64,000 nt of DNA from Blakeslea trispora (lineage: Eukaryota; Mucoromycota; Mucoromycetes; Mucorales; Choanephoraceae), in the NCBI GenBank assembly GCA_025331445.1, contig JAIWNE010000030.1:124001-188000 (forward strand), in the 5' to 3' direction. How positions within the stretch are numbered: position 1 is the first letter of the stretch; every line of letters starts with the position of its first letter. Below are positions 11,732 to 24,876 of the stretch, one piece after another. The notes beneath the pieces were generated by a model, which made no database searches, was not told the origin of the DNA, and saw nothing but the letters and a program-made list of their open reading frames with translations. Both the position numbers and the translations under genes were made by a program.

Positions 11732-14700
11732 GCATTTTATCATTTTCACAAAATCTCATGCCCTTTCATCTATAATAGCATCTATATGATATGTAAATAC
11801 AACACCTCTCTTTTTTTTATTGTAATCAAAATAACCTAAAAAAAAAAGACACACACACTCGTATCATTGTAAATAAAACACGCATCAATAAGAAAAGGAC
11901 TGCAATCTGTTTCAAATAAAACTGTTAGTATAAAACTCTTTCTTTGCTGAGACAACTTTAAGCAAGATATCTCCTTTCTTCTTTTGTCTCCTTTTCTGCA
12001 AATAAGATGGACAATTGCCCGAAACAGATAGCGTAGATTCAATTCTGGGATGACTGTTTCCCAAAATAGACTCTATGCTAAATGAAATACCTTGCTCCTT
12101 TTCATCAATATTCTCTACTTTCCTGATTCATTTGTGTTATCCTTAGTACCTAACTAGTGTTTTTATTTTTAAATTCTGTTTGAAAGCCCTTTACAAACCT
12201 GAGCAGATGGATAGGGTTAAACCTTATTAAAAGCGTTTGATCGTTCCCCCCCTCTACGCCTCATATCCTTCCTATGATAAACCTATTAAATGCCTGTTTT
12301 ACTAGAAAGAAAAGAAGAGGCAGTAAACCATTCTGTTTGTGTCTATTGGTATTGATTGTATCAGGTTTCAATGAGAGAGAGTTAAACAAGATCAAAGAAG
12401 AGGGTTTTTCTTTTGTCAACTCTGAAGAATAATACTATAAAGTAACCATTTAGTCCTAGCTGAGTTTATATCACAACTCAATGATATACTCCTGTTACGA
12501 TACATCAAATATCTTTTTGATATATTTTGCTCACGACTAAAGCTATTATTTGATCATCCTTATGACCAAATAAACGTCTAGCCTCACCCATTTTTTTGGT
12601 TATCTTAGCTTGATTTTTCTTGATGTAGCATATGGATTTCTTCTACTTTTTTTTTCAATGTCATGATGTTTTAAAAACTCCAAGTAAAGCGTGCTCTATT
12701 GCTTAGAAGATGGTCACTTGGATAAACAGGAGCGAATTGCACCATTAAACAATATTTATATTGGAGTAACAAGACTACTCCTCTTGATATGCATGAGAAA
12801 AACTCATCCGATACGGATACAGTTTGACATGAAAAAGCCGATAAACAATATATAACAACATCACTAAGATTTTGGTACCCCCTCCCCCATTAACCATTAA
12901 ATTTCCTCGTATAGTTTCCAAGACACACGTTGAAGAAAGTTTTCTAGCGATACAAGAAAAGAAGCACATTTTGTATAAACATTTCACTTTAGAAAGCAAT
13001 TTTTCGGGAACGGTTATTGTTTCCGAAGTTGCAACATGGTTTTTCGTCTACTTTCCACATTAAATAGACAGGGTAGCTTTTATCAAGGGGAATATATGTC
13101 CATAGATTCCTTTTCTCTAGTATACTAAGAAAGCTTGTCTCTAGTTGCTGTTACAAAGCACTGCTTTTCATAATAAGCTTTTTCTCTTAAGACTAATCAA
13201 TTTAATGCTATATCGCTTTAGATCCTGAATATATCCTTTTCCTACCCTCTTTACGCCAAATCAGATACTATCAGTCTGATGTATTAGAAAACTTTTCGCT
13301 CTTAAGTCCTGAAGGCTGTGTACATCTTGGTTATTGAAGAATCTCATGTTGAGCCTAAAGAGAGAATTGCATTGTTAGCATGAAAGCAATTTTTTTTTCA
13401 ACAAGCAGCTGAATTTTGTAGATACATGCATTGTCGCTTAAATATATGCGTATTCATTGACAAGTTAATCTTTCATATTTCTGATGTCTTATTTTTTTTC
13501 TGTATATGATCGACATGAACGGCTCAAGAGCTATTATCCACTTCTTATAGCTATTGCGCCTATACAGCAGTCGCTCTATTTAAGGGTGTTCTGTTTGAGG
13601 GTATTCTCTATATAAGGGTGGGTTTCTGAAAAGGATTTATCAATACAAGCTCTAAAACCAATTCTATTTAAGGGTATTCTCTATTTAAGGGTAAGATTTT
13701 CAAGATTTTTGACTACTCTTAAATAGAGCGACTACTGTACACATCCCAAACCAAATCGAAAAAGCTTTCGTAACTGTAGTCCTTGCAATTCCTGGTACTA
13801 ATACATTCATTCTTTTGTATAGAAAGGGTTGCATTGGCTGCCAACAAAGTATGGTTTAGTAAAATAAGTAAAAGGATCAGAGTGTGAGTGCCAAAATCCT
13901 GGCAACTTCAAGGTTTTTGTTTTCTGGACTTAAAATATGAAGGGACCAATATATCGAGTTTCATAAATGACTAAATCAAAACTAAGGTACACTTGTATAT
14001 CGCACTCGCAGCTATATAGCATCTGAATACAATCATGACCTCTTTGTATGCAACATTTCTCGAACATAACTGGGATAATATTAGGATATTAGCTGAAGTT
14101 GATCTGGAGCATAAAAAAATCAGTCAAAAAAACAATAGAGATACTGTGTTAAACATATACATTTCTTTTTATGATGCTACCACCGCGTCATATACGACAT
14201 AAAGCAATATGCAAATGTTCAGCGCTTAGTATGCAAACCAAATGACAACAAAGTGTAGCTGTTTAAGACAACTTGCATCATTCCCCAGTCTACTGTTTTG
14301 ATTCAATAGATGACCTGTTCTGCTTTTTTGGTATCATTTGATATTTCAAAAAAAAAAAGGTTCAAATAAAGTGTAATCTCATCCTAAAAGATCTCGCAAG
14401 TATCAAACTCCTTATGGCTCAGATCATAAGTATGAACTATCACTTAATGTGTTTCTGAAATATATGACAAATGTTTTGCTTGTCATTTAAGATTGCTCTT
14501 TGAAAAAAAATGTAAATACAACTGCCAAAAAATCACCATTAAACGACTCTTACTTTTCTGCTATTCTACTGCTATTAGAATGAGTTCTCAACATTTGATG
14601 AAGCCATAAAGCAAAAGCCAGTTTGAGTGGAATACTTGGCATATATCTCTAGCTGCCAATTTTTTTTTTATATAGCCAATTTGATTTTTCTATGGCCGAC

Positions 14701-15100
14701 AACAAAGATAGTGGTAAAGTGAAGGCAGAAGACGTAGTTGCTCCCATACAAAACTCTTGGCAATCTCAACCTAAGGATCTTTTCTGATCTGGTATCTCAC
14801 CCCCGAAACAAAAGCATAAATCGTTATCCTCTACTTGCATTGAAAGATATGAGGAAGAAAGGGGTTTGAAATTCGTTTACTATATATACATATGAAAAAT
14901 CAAGCATGGCCCTGAGAGCATTAACCACATTGGAAGTAACTGAGATTGTTTTAGGTAAGACAAACACTTAACCGACAATATCCACTGGCCGAACTGTCCC
15001 TTATTTTTTTTTTTTTTTTAGTTCTCCTCTCTATTTTTTCCTTTTCTTTTCTTTTCTCTCTCTTTCTCTGCTTTCTTTCTTTATTATATATTCCATCTCT
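11732..15100. other. Gene-poor interval with one MITE
   Basis: 3.4 kb without a supported gene. It contains the 177-bp MITE at 13563-13739. A short open frame from 14692 (MADNKDSGKVKAEDVVAPIQ...) ends after about 31 codons and may be a fragment. The last 80 bases (15021-15100) are an almost pure CT tract, a likely core-promoter feature of the Spa2-like gene. Confidence 0.5.
13563..13739 (+). mobile_element. 177-bp TA-flanked MITE (Tc1/mariner-pogo type ends)
   Basis: Starts TA-CAGCAGTCGCTCTATTTAAGGGT and ends with the complement ...CTTAAATAGAGCGACTACTG-TA. The inside repeats the phrase CTATTTAAGGGTATTCT several times in one orientation. A second copy of exactly the same span lies inverted at 62914-63090. 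No coding capacity. TA flanks and CAGT ends suggest mobilisation by a Tc1/mariner-group transposase. Confidence 0.85.
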
Positions 15101-17719
15101 ATGTCGTATCAACACACTTCGCCTGCACAATCCGTATCTTCGCAGGAATGGACCAAGATCAAAACACAATCAACATCATCTACAGCTTATTCGGTTTCAT
15201 CTTCATCAAGTCGACAGACTGCTGTATCTATACAAGAGTCGTATGCCAAGCAGTACTTTGAAGATCTCAAGCGGTATCTTTCTGATATGTTAGCCGCAGG
15301 TATGATAACTTTTTTTTTCAAGTAACAATGTTGGGGGTTTACTGAATAGTTTGACTATTAGAGTTATCAGAAGGCGTACCACCTCAAAGAACATCAGCAA
15401 GGCAAAAGCTATCAAGACTCAATAATCTACAGTTTCACGAATTAGCTACTGATGTTTACGATGAAATGATACGAAGACAAGCTGATAATAGTAAAATTTG
15501 TGTGCTGCAGTTGAATTTGGCTTTCAAAAAAGTGACATTGACACGTTTCTTTCCATAGAATCCTTTTTGCCCAGAAAAGACGAATATCATTTGAGGAGAA
15601 ATCAAGCAAGACAAAAGCTTTCGACACTTCCACTCTATCGATTTCAAGATCTTGCGAGCGATGTTTATCATGAATTAAAGAGAAGATATCCACAAATTAT
15701 ATCTATAGAAGAGGAGGTAACATATAGAAAATGGTTGCAGATTAAAAGAAAAAAAAATAGGGATACGACTAATATTGATGATAGGAGACGCCACCTATGC
15801 CAACAAAGTCTATAGAGCCGCAAGCACATCCAAGTCAATCCACCAATATTGTGCCCGTCAAGGGTACGATTAATGTCGAGAACGTTACTTTTGGCGATGA
15901 GAATGATGAAGGACGGCCATCTACTGATCCAGAAAATCTTCAGTCGTTGGATAGTTTGATGGCAGATTTGGGCAATATGGTACAAACGCCACATGGCCCC
16001 CAAGAGGTAAGGAAGTCTGTTTTGTGAGTTTGATGAAAAGCAAATTAATAAGTTGGCGTATTCTAGTCCCGTTCATCTGGTGTAGAGACTATGCGCCATG
16101 ACTATGAACTTAAAATTTCGTCCATGGCAAAGCGAATAAAAATGCTAGAGTTATCACTTGATACAGTAAGTCATATACACTTGCTATTGAAATAGAATAT
16201 TGATCCGATCCAAATAGGAGCAAAGCCATGAATCAGGTTCTAGCCCTTCTGTAAGTTATTGAGTGAAATGTGTGTATATATAAAAGATTGCCATTGATTT
16301 TAAATCAAGCAAATTTAGACAAGATTAAAGCAGATGCAACAAGAATATGATCAGCTAGACAAGCAGTACAATCAGTTAAGCAGGGATCATCAAGAACAAC
16401 AAAGGGTAAACAGTCGAGATATTCTATTGTTAGCTGTTTCTAAAAAGAAAATCTTGAGGGATTTCAATAGGCAGTTCGTGAGGTCAAGAATGAGATGAAA
16501 CAGCTGATTGAAGAAATCAAGAATCTGTCTGTCAAAAACGAAGAATTGAGATCCGAGAAGGAAAAGGCAGATACACAGATCAAAGCTATGGCAGATGAGG
16601 TTAGAGATATAAGCAAGATCTGATTTAGTGTGACGGTTCTCTAACCTGCTTGATTTAGATGAAGGCATGGAAAAGAAAATACGAAACGATTAGCATGGAG
16701 TTAAGGAGCTTTAAAGTAAAATCGATCAGCCTGGAAAATGCCAATGTTCCTAGTGAGCTTCTGTTAAAACCAAGTTCAAAAGGAGCTATTGCTCATCAGT
16801 ATATTATTGATTTTCAGACAGCCATTGATGAACTCATGAGAACGTCAAGGTATTTTTGCTCTTTTTCCTTTTTTTTTTCCAACAATCACACCTATTCATG
16901 CCTTGTATAGATCGAGCAAGCCTACTGATGTATTGATGTCGATGCGAGTGATTGTAATGGCCTGTAAGTCCATTACGACTGAAGTAGAAAATCACGAGAC
17001 ACAAGTTGAGCTATCTTCTCACACTCAAGAGCAGCTGTACGATATCAAAAAGAGATTCTCAAATGAGCTAGCCAATCTGCTAGCTGCCTCAAAGGCCTAT
17101 GCAAGTGGCATGGGTATCACACCTGTCAGTTTGATTGATGCAGCTGCCAACAATCTTACCAGCACCATTGTGGATCTTGTGCGATTATTGGGCATGAAGC
17201 CTATTGAATCATTTCAATCAGAATCGCCGTACCATCTTTCGTCTTCTCAAAATAGCAATATCATGAGTCCCAGCGAGCTCTCGGTAAGTTGGGTTTTCTC
17301 TATCAAAATAATGCTACGTTTGCAATTAACTGGAGGGGGTTTTTTTTTTCTTGTAACAGCAATTTCTTAAGGCAGAGACAGATCATATCGTTTCTTCAGT
17401 ACAAAATTTACTGAATGCTCTTAGATCTAGCGATAGCAGTTTATATAACATTATTACCTCTATTATTGACATTGTATCCAACATTGTTCATACTTCAAAA
17501 ATTACATTTTCCAATGGTGAAGGAGTTCGATACAAAAACCAAGGCCATGTTATCTTGAACGATCTGGATAACTGTAATAGCAAGATTATTCGTATCAGAG
17601 ATACCTCGTTTTCAAATTCACCTCAAAACGCTAATGCTATTGCTAAGCGCAATTTGGCTCAAGAGTCATATGAAATAGCCAAGTACACAAAAGAACTGAT
17701 TGGCATGCTGGATATGTAA
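15101..17719 (+). CDS. Spa2-like polarisome scaffold with two SHD/GIT repeats
   Basis: Eleven exons (15101-15299, 15362-15490, 15559-15716, 15785-16006, 16067-16165, 16218-16250, 16319-16405, 16471-16599, 16659-16849, 16911-17283, 17360-17719) sum to 659 residues with every phase matching. After a Ser-rich start come two tandem Spa2-homology repeats: ARQKLSRLNNLQFHELATDV and ARQKLSTLPLYRFQDLASDV, the second followed by YHELKRRYP. A coiled coil follows (exons 5-9, Lys/Glu/Gln heptads), then an alpha-helical C-terminal region containing TDVLMSMRVIVMACKSI and AAANNLTSTIVDLV, as in the Spa2 C-terminal box. In yeasts and filamentous fungi Spa2 localises to growing tips and tethers Bni1 formin, Pea2 and MAPK components. 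A CT-rich tract immediately precedes the ATG. Orthology is likely; binding partners are inferred. Confidence 0.88.
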
Positions 17720-18385
17720 AATCTTCAAGTTCAAAGTGTATATATTTCTCTTTTAAACAAACAATAAAATCTTAAAACATCTCCATTGTTATCATGCTTG
17801 CTTATTATCTATTGCTGAGTTAAAAAAAAGAAGAAGAGGTGGGCTTTATTGTAGTCCTGAGCTTTATCTCCAGTGCTTAAAAGACAAAAAAAAAAGGCTT
17901 AAATGAGTGTTTCAAATTTTCTCGAACGATTTTACGAACAACCAATAGAGGAAATTACAAAATTAAGTGGCAAAGTTCCCCTCTGGTTTTAATCGCATGT
18001 GCTCAGGAGACTTTACGTCAACATATTGATCAAAGTTGATAATTTTATCCAAAGGGTACTGCTCTTCATCAGCTCAATAGGCTCATTTCCAAACTTATCA
18101 ACGAAGCTGCCTGTTCTGTCTTTGTCGTGTACTTGAAAATTCATGTCCTTTTTTTTTTAAGCCGACAGTTTTCTTATGTGCCTTTTTTCTCCAATAATTT
18201 TGGGAAAAAGTGTCTGATTTTAAAGTTATGCCACTGTATTCTATTCATAAACCACATAATAACAGCTTATTTATGGCTCCATATTTTCTTTTAGCAATAA
18301 TAAAAAAAAAAAAGAAAGACTATTTCTTTTCTCCTTTTTTTTGTCTCTTTATTACGTTTAGCTTCTTTGACTACTTTTCTTATAG
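17720..18385. other. Intergenic interval
   Basis: 3' flank of the Spa2-like gene (an AATAAA at about 17763) and promoter of the reductase gene. T-rich tracts occur just upstream of 18386. No gene seen. Confidence 0.4.
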
Positions 18386-19403
<1,018 letters not shown>

Positions 19404-19407
<4 letters not shown>

Positions 19408-20654
19408 TAAACAGAGTTGGGTTTAAACCTAGTTGCCAGATTGACTGTACAGGGTCCATAGTCCTTCAGATCAACCTGAATTTCTGTCCAAGTAGACCAA
19501 ATACCCATCACCTGTTCCTCTGTTATAAATCTTTCCATTGTTATGTTAAGATAGACAGAAGAAAATGCAAATAGAAACTTTTCTTCTTGACTATCATGTT
19601 GATAGTCTGGCAGCCGTAAAGCAGGCTGAGAAGTAAACTCAGTAATGGCATCTTGACTATTTTCATCTACTAGAGCAGTCCTTGATCTTAAAAGTTCCAC
19701 CTCTTCTTCCTTTAGTAACACACACCAGGAAAATATCAAGCCACCTTCTGACCATGTTTCTAGCATTCTAAACAGAAAAATATCTGTATCATTCTGACAG
19801 TACATTTCTATCAGACTGCCATACTGAGTCACTTGTTTAGAAAAATGATAAGTTATCTAAATCGTAATGAGTAGTGAGCAAATACCTACACTGTTGATTG
19901 ATACTTGTTTCCCATTGCCGATGTGCCCTTCTCTCTCGATTGACTGATTCTAACGCTGAGTCAGCTAGACCACCTTTTGATAGGTCCACCAATTTCCGTT
20001 TGTTTCGTCTACTTGAGAAAGGTGAAGGTATTCGATGTGCTAGGAAATCAAATTCAATTGGTTTTACTAATCCTGTTGGTGGTGGTAGTGGTGGTGGCTG
20101 TAGAGTCAATGCGTGAATGCTATCTACAGGAGGAAGCACAGATTCAGTCGAGAAATCAGATATAATGCTGTCTGTATCGCTGGCTAGTCTCTCTACAGTG
20201 CCGGCCAGACCCTCATGAACTGAAGAGAAATCAGATACGACGGTATCATGTTGTGTATTGGGAAAGTCAATGGAAGGTATAGAGCTTATGCTGTCTTTTC
20301 TTTTGTAAGACCTATTTTGAGGCAAATCGAACAAAAAAGGTGCAGTCAAATCAGCATCTTCATTATCGTCGTACTCTTCATCTGACAGCGATGACCGCTG
20401 CTTGCCTTCCACAGGTAGATTAAATGACGGAACATCGAATTCTTCTTCTTGTGTTGCTGCGCTCGTTTGACTAAATGAACCGATCGGATCTTTATCAAGC
20501 AATCTTTCTTGATCTAACTGACGTGATGACTTGGTCAGAATAGAATCAGGACAGAAATTAGAGTCCTCAAAGGCCCTTTTCTACAAAAAAAAAGTTAAGC
20601 ATAACCAAGTAATCTCGATATGTTTATACTTACCCTGCTTTGAGTATTCGACAT
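19404..20654 (-). CDS. Unrecognised acidic protein, 374 residues
   Basis: Three exons on the minus strand: 20634-20654 (seven codons), 19905-20580, 19404-19831, joined in frame. The frame demands the donor GTATCA at 19904 rather than the nearer GTATTT, so that junction is less sure. The N-terminal two thirds is Ser/Asp/Glu-rich and probably disordered (LSDEEYDDNEDADLTAPF, repeated SDTDSIISDFS-like runs, a Pro run LQPPPLPPPTG). A basic patch (SSRRNKRKL) precedes a compact C-terminal part rich in aromatic residues (FLFRMLETWSEGGLIFSWCV, MGIWSTWTEIQVDL). I do not recognise a family. Its stop codon TAA shares bases with the stop of the reductase gene on the other strand. Confidence 0.75.
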
Positions 20655-20870
20655 GGTTTCTTCTAAACGATCGTAAAAAAAAAAAAAAAAAAATCTGTCG
20701 CATACAACTGCGAGTGATTTAAAAGTCAGCTGTAACCATAGCAACCGAAAATTTTGAAATCTAAATGCTGGCTCATGTGATTTTTTTTAATCAATTTTTT
20801 TATTGCATGAGTACGTTGTGAATTACGATGAATAAAAAGTATATGTACAGGTGGAATCGATAGGCGTGAG

Positions 20871-21416
20871 TTATAAGCCCATTTCTTTTAGCTCTCTAAT
20901 CATAGAAGCTGTTTCTTCTTCTGTTAGATGTTGCTTGAATGCGCTTTTGAGCTCTGTTGCCTTGGCTATACTTCTTATCCGTTGATTTACTGCTTTGTAT
21001 TGCCAATTCGATTTATTAGAGTCATTGACTAATTGAGCAGAACATGACCTTCGATGTCTGTTTTTGCTAATACTACTCTTTTCTGTCTTTAATGTCTTTC
21101 GTAGTAATTTATCTAATGCTTCTGCATGCTCTAATGGGCTCATTTTGCTTTCTCTTTTTCTAATAGGCGCCACCAAGCAATTCTCCAAGCCGGGTGGCAA
21201 CAGCATGTCTAGCATAGGCTGCTGTTGGGGTGAAGGTGGGGGTGCTTGTAACATGTCATTATTGTCAGAAGCCATTGAAAGTCTTCGACTGGACGGTAGC
21301 ATGCTTGTACTGGCTGAAGGAAACAATTCGTCTATCATGAACGAAGAATAATCTTCTGTCTTATTGACGAAAATAAGGTCGTCATTCAAGTCGTTGTCCA
21401 TCACTAAAGCACTCAT
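20871..21416 (-). CDS. Unrecognised small protein, 181 residues
   Basis: Single-exon ORF with ATG at 21416. The N-terminus is acidic (SALVMDNDLNDDLIFVNKTE) with a Ser/Pro/Gln-rich linker (PPPSPQQQP), then a basic helical C-terminal half (KLLRKTLKTEKSSISKNRHR; QRIRSIAKATELKSAFKQHL) ending in EETASMIRELKEMGL. Codon use and composition resemble neighbours, and the ORF is much longer than chance in this AT-rich DNA. Same strand as the 20654 gene and 217 bases upstream of it. No family recognised; the acidic-then-basic arrangement could suit a nucleic-acid or adaptor role, but that is a guess. Confidence 0.7.
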   Translation of the reverse strand: MSALVMDNDLNDDLIFVNKTEDYSSFMIDELFPSASTSMLPSSRRLSMASDNNDMLQAPPPSPQQQPMLDMLLPPGLENCLVAPIRKRESKMSPLEHAEALDKLLRKTLKTEKSSISKNRHRRSCSAQLVNDSNKSNWQYKAVNQRIRSIAKATELKSAFKQHLTEEETASMIRELKEMGL

Positions 21417-21746
21417 TATGAACCAAAGTTTTTTTAAAAAGAAAGAGAAAGATAAAAAGGAAAAGAATAAATGGTTCCACCGTCACTTGTATTGAATACC
21501 ACAAAAGGAAATAACAGTCCTCACACTAGCATATGTGTTTCATTGATTGACTTTTGAGAAATATTCAAGTTGAGATTTGGGAAAGTTAATCGAGAAAATA
21601 CTTCAACAATATTTGATGATTGTTTCTTCATTTAAAATACATAAAACCACCAAGTTTTTTGAGATGCGAACCCAAGTTTTCATAAATAAGGTAGATACTA
21701 TTGTAGTAAGAAATTATGAAAATTCCGTGTTCTTTTTCTCAAGAGC

Positions 21747-21778
21747 ATGAACACTCTTAAATAGGGCGACTACTCTAG
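21747..21778. repeat. Degenerate single end of the 177-bp MITE family
   Basis: ACACTCTTAAATAGGGCGACTACT closely matches the terminal CTCTTAAATAGAGCGACTACT of the MITEs at 13563 and 62914. No partner end is visible nearby. Confidence 0.5.
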
Positions 21779-21964
21779 CACAAATTATAATAAAAGATGG
21801 ATATGCTGAATTGTTTATTGAATGAATTGTAAGGAACAAAAACGTTCTTTGGTGAATGATATGAGTATGAGATATTGGCTATGCAAGGATTTGTAATTGT
21901 AGATTTGAAGCAAGACTAACATGAGAGAGAAGAGTCCAGACAGAAAGACAGTAGCTTGATTGTT

Positions 21965-22093
21965 TTATTCTGCCCACTCACATTCACCATTAGAATCAGA
22001 GTCTTTACCTTCGGGACAGTGACCATCAACTGCTCGTTCAGCGACTGAAAGACCAATGAATAGAAATAAAGCTAAGAGAGTCAAATGGCGCAT
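21965..22093 (-). CDS. Small secreted peptide, 42 residues
   Basis: Start ATG at 22093, stop TAA at 21965, no intron. Residues 1-18 (MRHLTLLALFLFIGLSVA) form a classic signal peptide with a likely cut after SVA. The mature part is about 24 residues, acidic, with two cysteines (HCPEG and GECEW) and ends in WAE. A TATATAAA box lies about 53 bases upstream, well placed for a short transcript. The ORF is below the usual length cut-off. The secretion signal and TATA box together make it credible; the function (signalling peptide, effector, or wall peptide) cannot be told. No CaaX end is present, so it is not a typical lipopeptide pheromone. Confidence 0.6.
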   Translation of the reverse strand: MRHLTLLALFLFIGLSVAERAVDGHCPEGKDSDSNGECEWAE

Positions 22094-22145
22094 AATTGAT
22101 GTTTATGATTGAATTGAGAGAAACAAAGTTGTTTGACCTTTTGCA

Positions 22146-22153
22146 TTTATATA
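22146..22153 (-). promoter_or_regulatory. TATA box of the small secreted peptide gene
   Basis: TATATAAA read on the minus strand, about 53 bases before the ATG at 22093. Confidence 0.5.
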
Positions 22154-23316
22154 CAAAAAAAACAGTTACAATTTTAGTTAAATAAATATCTTTTCTTGAG
22201 CTATTTTAGGTTACTTAATTTTGCAGAGCAATAATATGCACAAAATCATACTTACTTAAAGGAATAAAAAGAGGAGAGAGATCCTTCTTTAGACACATAC
22301 TGATGTATATAAGCCCTTGACCAACGACTTCAGAAACAAAGAAAGGGTTGGAGAACAGGAACAAATTAAATTCTCGCCTCCAAACCTTAAAAGTGAGTCC
22401 CAAGAAACCTTGGTTGTTGATGTTGATGCATATAATGCATATGTACTATCCCTGAAAATAAAGCGTAATCGGTACAATGCTATAGAGTAAAATCAGGCAA
22501 ACGAACAAACAAGAGATAAATAAAAGCAAAAGAAAAGTCGAATAGAGCAGGAACAAGAAGGCATGTTTCCAGAAAATGATGGATTCAGTCCCATTGGTGT
22601 TCAATATACATTTGTTACCAAGATGGCAATCGATTCAAACACTAGGGAAAAGGCCCTTAGAAGTGCTAAATATTCGACAGAATTGATATATTGCTCAAAG
22701 TAAAGGGGAAAATTTATCAAGAAGGCGAGACAAAAGAAAAGACAAACTTTACTTGTTACATAATGTTGGTTGGAAGAAAGAAAATTGTTTGAGTGTCTCT
22801 AGTTTATTTTTGCTCCTGCTTAAATTTCTTTGTTCAGTCCAAATAATGGCTTTTATAAAAGTAGAAACACTTTAAAACCCTTGGCTTCTTTTGTGTGAGC
22901 TTCATACTCATCAACTAGGACTAAGCCTTATTGGGATACTTTGCCTAGCTCTTCAGAGCAAATCCTAGAAACAAACAAGCTACTAGAAGAAGAAATAATT
23001 AGCCTAATGCGAGATGGCTGTAACAAGTTTTCAAGCAGTATCTTCTATGCTTATACTATGATTCTTTGCCAACATTTAAAGAATGATTGGGCTTAAACTC
23101 TTTTGATGTCTTGAAAATCTAGCTCTTGTCGCCTAGTGCATATAATTTGTGCAGCCATACAATATAATTTCATTGTCTGTCTTTTTTGAAGCATTTGCTC
23201 GATATATAAATTGATAATACAACAATCAAACAAGTAATAAATTAAGCCTAATGTAGTTTTTCTTTTCTCTTTTGCTTCTTAATTTTCTTTGACCTCGATT
23301 TTTTTTTTAGTTAACA
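22154..23316. other. Intergenic interval between divergent genes
   Basis: AT-rich DNA between the secreted-peptide gene (minus) and the 23317 gene (plus). Short open frames on both strands have no start context or recognisable content. The last 30 bases before 23317 are T-rich. Confidence 0.4.
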
Positions 23317-24876
23317 ATGGATCCAGATTTAAGTCAATTCAAGTATAAGCTTCCTGAACCTCTAAGTACACAACCTCTGTTGTTATTTGTTCGCTCTGTG
23401 TTGTACAGTATCCTACAGACTTGGATTATGTATTTTGCTACATTTATCATAATTCGAATTATACGGTTTCATCTCCTTTTATGGAGTGGCTGGTCGCCAA
23501 AGCATGCATTGCTCATGATCATAATTGAAGCACTCGATACGCAGCCGAATCTAACGGACATTGACTCAACAACTTACCTTGATGAAGATACTAAAGTCAT
23601 TCATTATGAGACTACCACAGAGGATTCCAATTCAAGCCTTCCACAACTATTTCTCGAGGAACTAGGCTTAGACCCAACTTCAGAAGACACCGAGCTTACA
23701 TCTAGCACTAACAAAACCCCTGGTGATGTAGCATTGAATCCCATTCAGGCAGTGTTAGGGCAATTTGAAGGAGAATCAGACCAACACCTTATCGAAGCTT
23801 TTTCTGATAAATCATCACCAGATAAAATCAAAAACAACCAATCGGATAGGGATCAGGAAGATTTGGAAGAGGAAGTTAAGAGAAAAAACAAAACAATAGA
23901 TACATATCTCGATCAGAGGCAGCAACAAATCATATCCGAGAAAGTGCCAAGCCAAAGCTGTTTTGAAAAGGAAAGTAATCAATCAACAAAATTGCAACCT
24001 GACAGGACACAACATCAGCATAAACAACAAGAAATACAAAGCCATAAAAACATGGACCGAAATGCTTTGGATATGAAACAGCCGAGCTATACTGATAAGC
24101 TATGGTTTGCATCTATGCAGCAAAAAATAGTCGAAAAATCAAGAAACAACAAGCAGTATAAGGAGCAAAGACAAGCGATTGAAGAACAATACAAAAGAGA
24201 GCGTATTAACCAAATTCAGTTACAATTGTGGAAAGATGGATTGCGATATGAAAAGCAAAATCAGGACCATATAAAAGAAAATCAACAGTTTAAGCAACCA
24301 AAGCAAGGCCATAGTATATCGAGAGCACGCGCAGACCGCACAACCATGCCTGAGCGCCAAAAAGACATAGGCATCTCCAACATTAATCCAATGGCTATGA
24401 ATACTCTCCAGCATGTTAATTTCAAACATGTATCTGCAAGAGACCCATCAAAAACAAGACACATGTCTCCTTATGCTGCTCAAAATGAATCTTATTATGC
24501 AAATGCTGGCAATGAAGCAGTTGCTTTTCAAAATGATCAAAAACAAGAGAAGCATGTATCTCAAGAACAACTGAATAGGCTTTATATTAAAGAAAAGCAT
24601 AAAGGCACAGAAACCAAAAGTAATTACACTGCTAGAGAGCATATTCAAGCGCCATCAGCCTCGAATCAAGATAACGAGACGATGTATTTGGATTCTCAGA
24701 CTGAGGATGAAGGATCTGAATTAATTGGACATACAGATATCTCTGGAGAAACCCCACCGACAGATTTTATCAAACTCAAACAGGCATTTAGCCAAGAAGT
24801 TTTCAAAGACGATCATGAAAAAGCAGACAAGATAAATGCTGCATTAACTTTTGCTAGTTTAAATAAATTGAGATGA
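23317..24876 (+). CDS. Unrecognised protein with N-terminal membrane segments and Gln/Lys-rich tail, 519 residues
   Basis: A single long exon; the ATG lies directly after a T-rich tract. Residues about 20-70 hold one or two hydrophobic segments (LLLFVRSVLYSILQTW, MYFATFIIIRIIRF, HALLMIIIEAL). Everything after about residue 75 is hydrophilic: an acidic stretch (DIDSTTYLDEDTK), then a Gln/Lys/Arg/Asn-rich, probably helical and partly disordered region (KEQRQAIEEQYKRERINQIQ), then an acidic segment and a short C-terminal helix (KADKINAALTFASLNKLR). The layout suggests a membrane-anchored protein with a long cytosolic coiled tail, as in tethers, but I find no family signature. The ORF is far too long to be chance. 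Confidence 0.75.
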   Translation: MDPDLSQFKYKLPEPLSTQPLLLFVRSVLYSILQTWIMYFATFIIIRIIRFHLLLWSGWSPKHALLMIIIEALDTQPNLTDIDSTTYLDEDTKVIHYETTTEDSNSSLPQLFLEELGLDPTSEDTELTSSTNKTPGDVALNPIQAVLGQFEGESDQHLIEAFSDKSSPDKIKNNQSDRDQEDLEEEVKRKNKTIDTYLDQRQQQIISEKVPSQSCFEKESNQSTKLQPDRTQHQHKQQEIQSHKNMDRNALDMKQPSYTDKLWFASMQQKIVEKSRNNKQYKEQRQAIEEQYKRERINQIQLQLWKDGLRYEKQNQDHIKENQQFKQPKQGHSISRARADRTTMPERQKDIGISNINPMAMNTLQHVNFKHVSARDPSKTRHMSPYAAQNESYYANAGNEAVAFQNDQKQEKHVSQEQLNRLYIKEKHKGTETKSNYTAREHIQAPSASNQDNETMYLDSQTEDEGSELIGHTDISGETPPTDFIKLKQAFSQEVFKDDHEKADKINAALTFASLNKLR

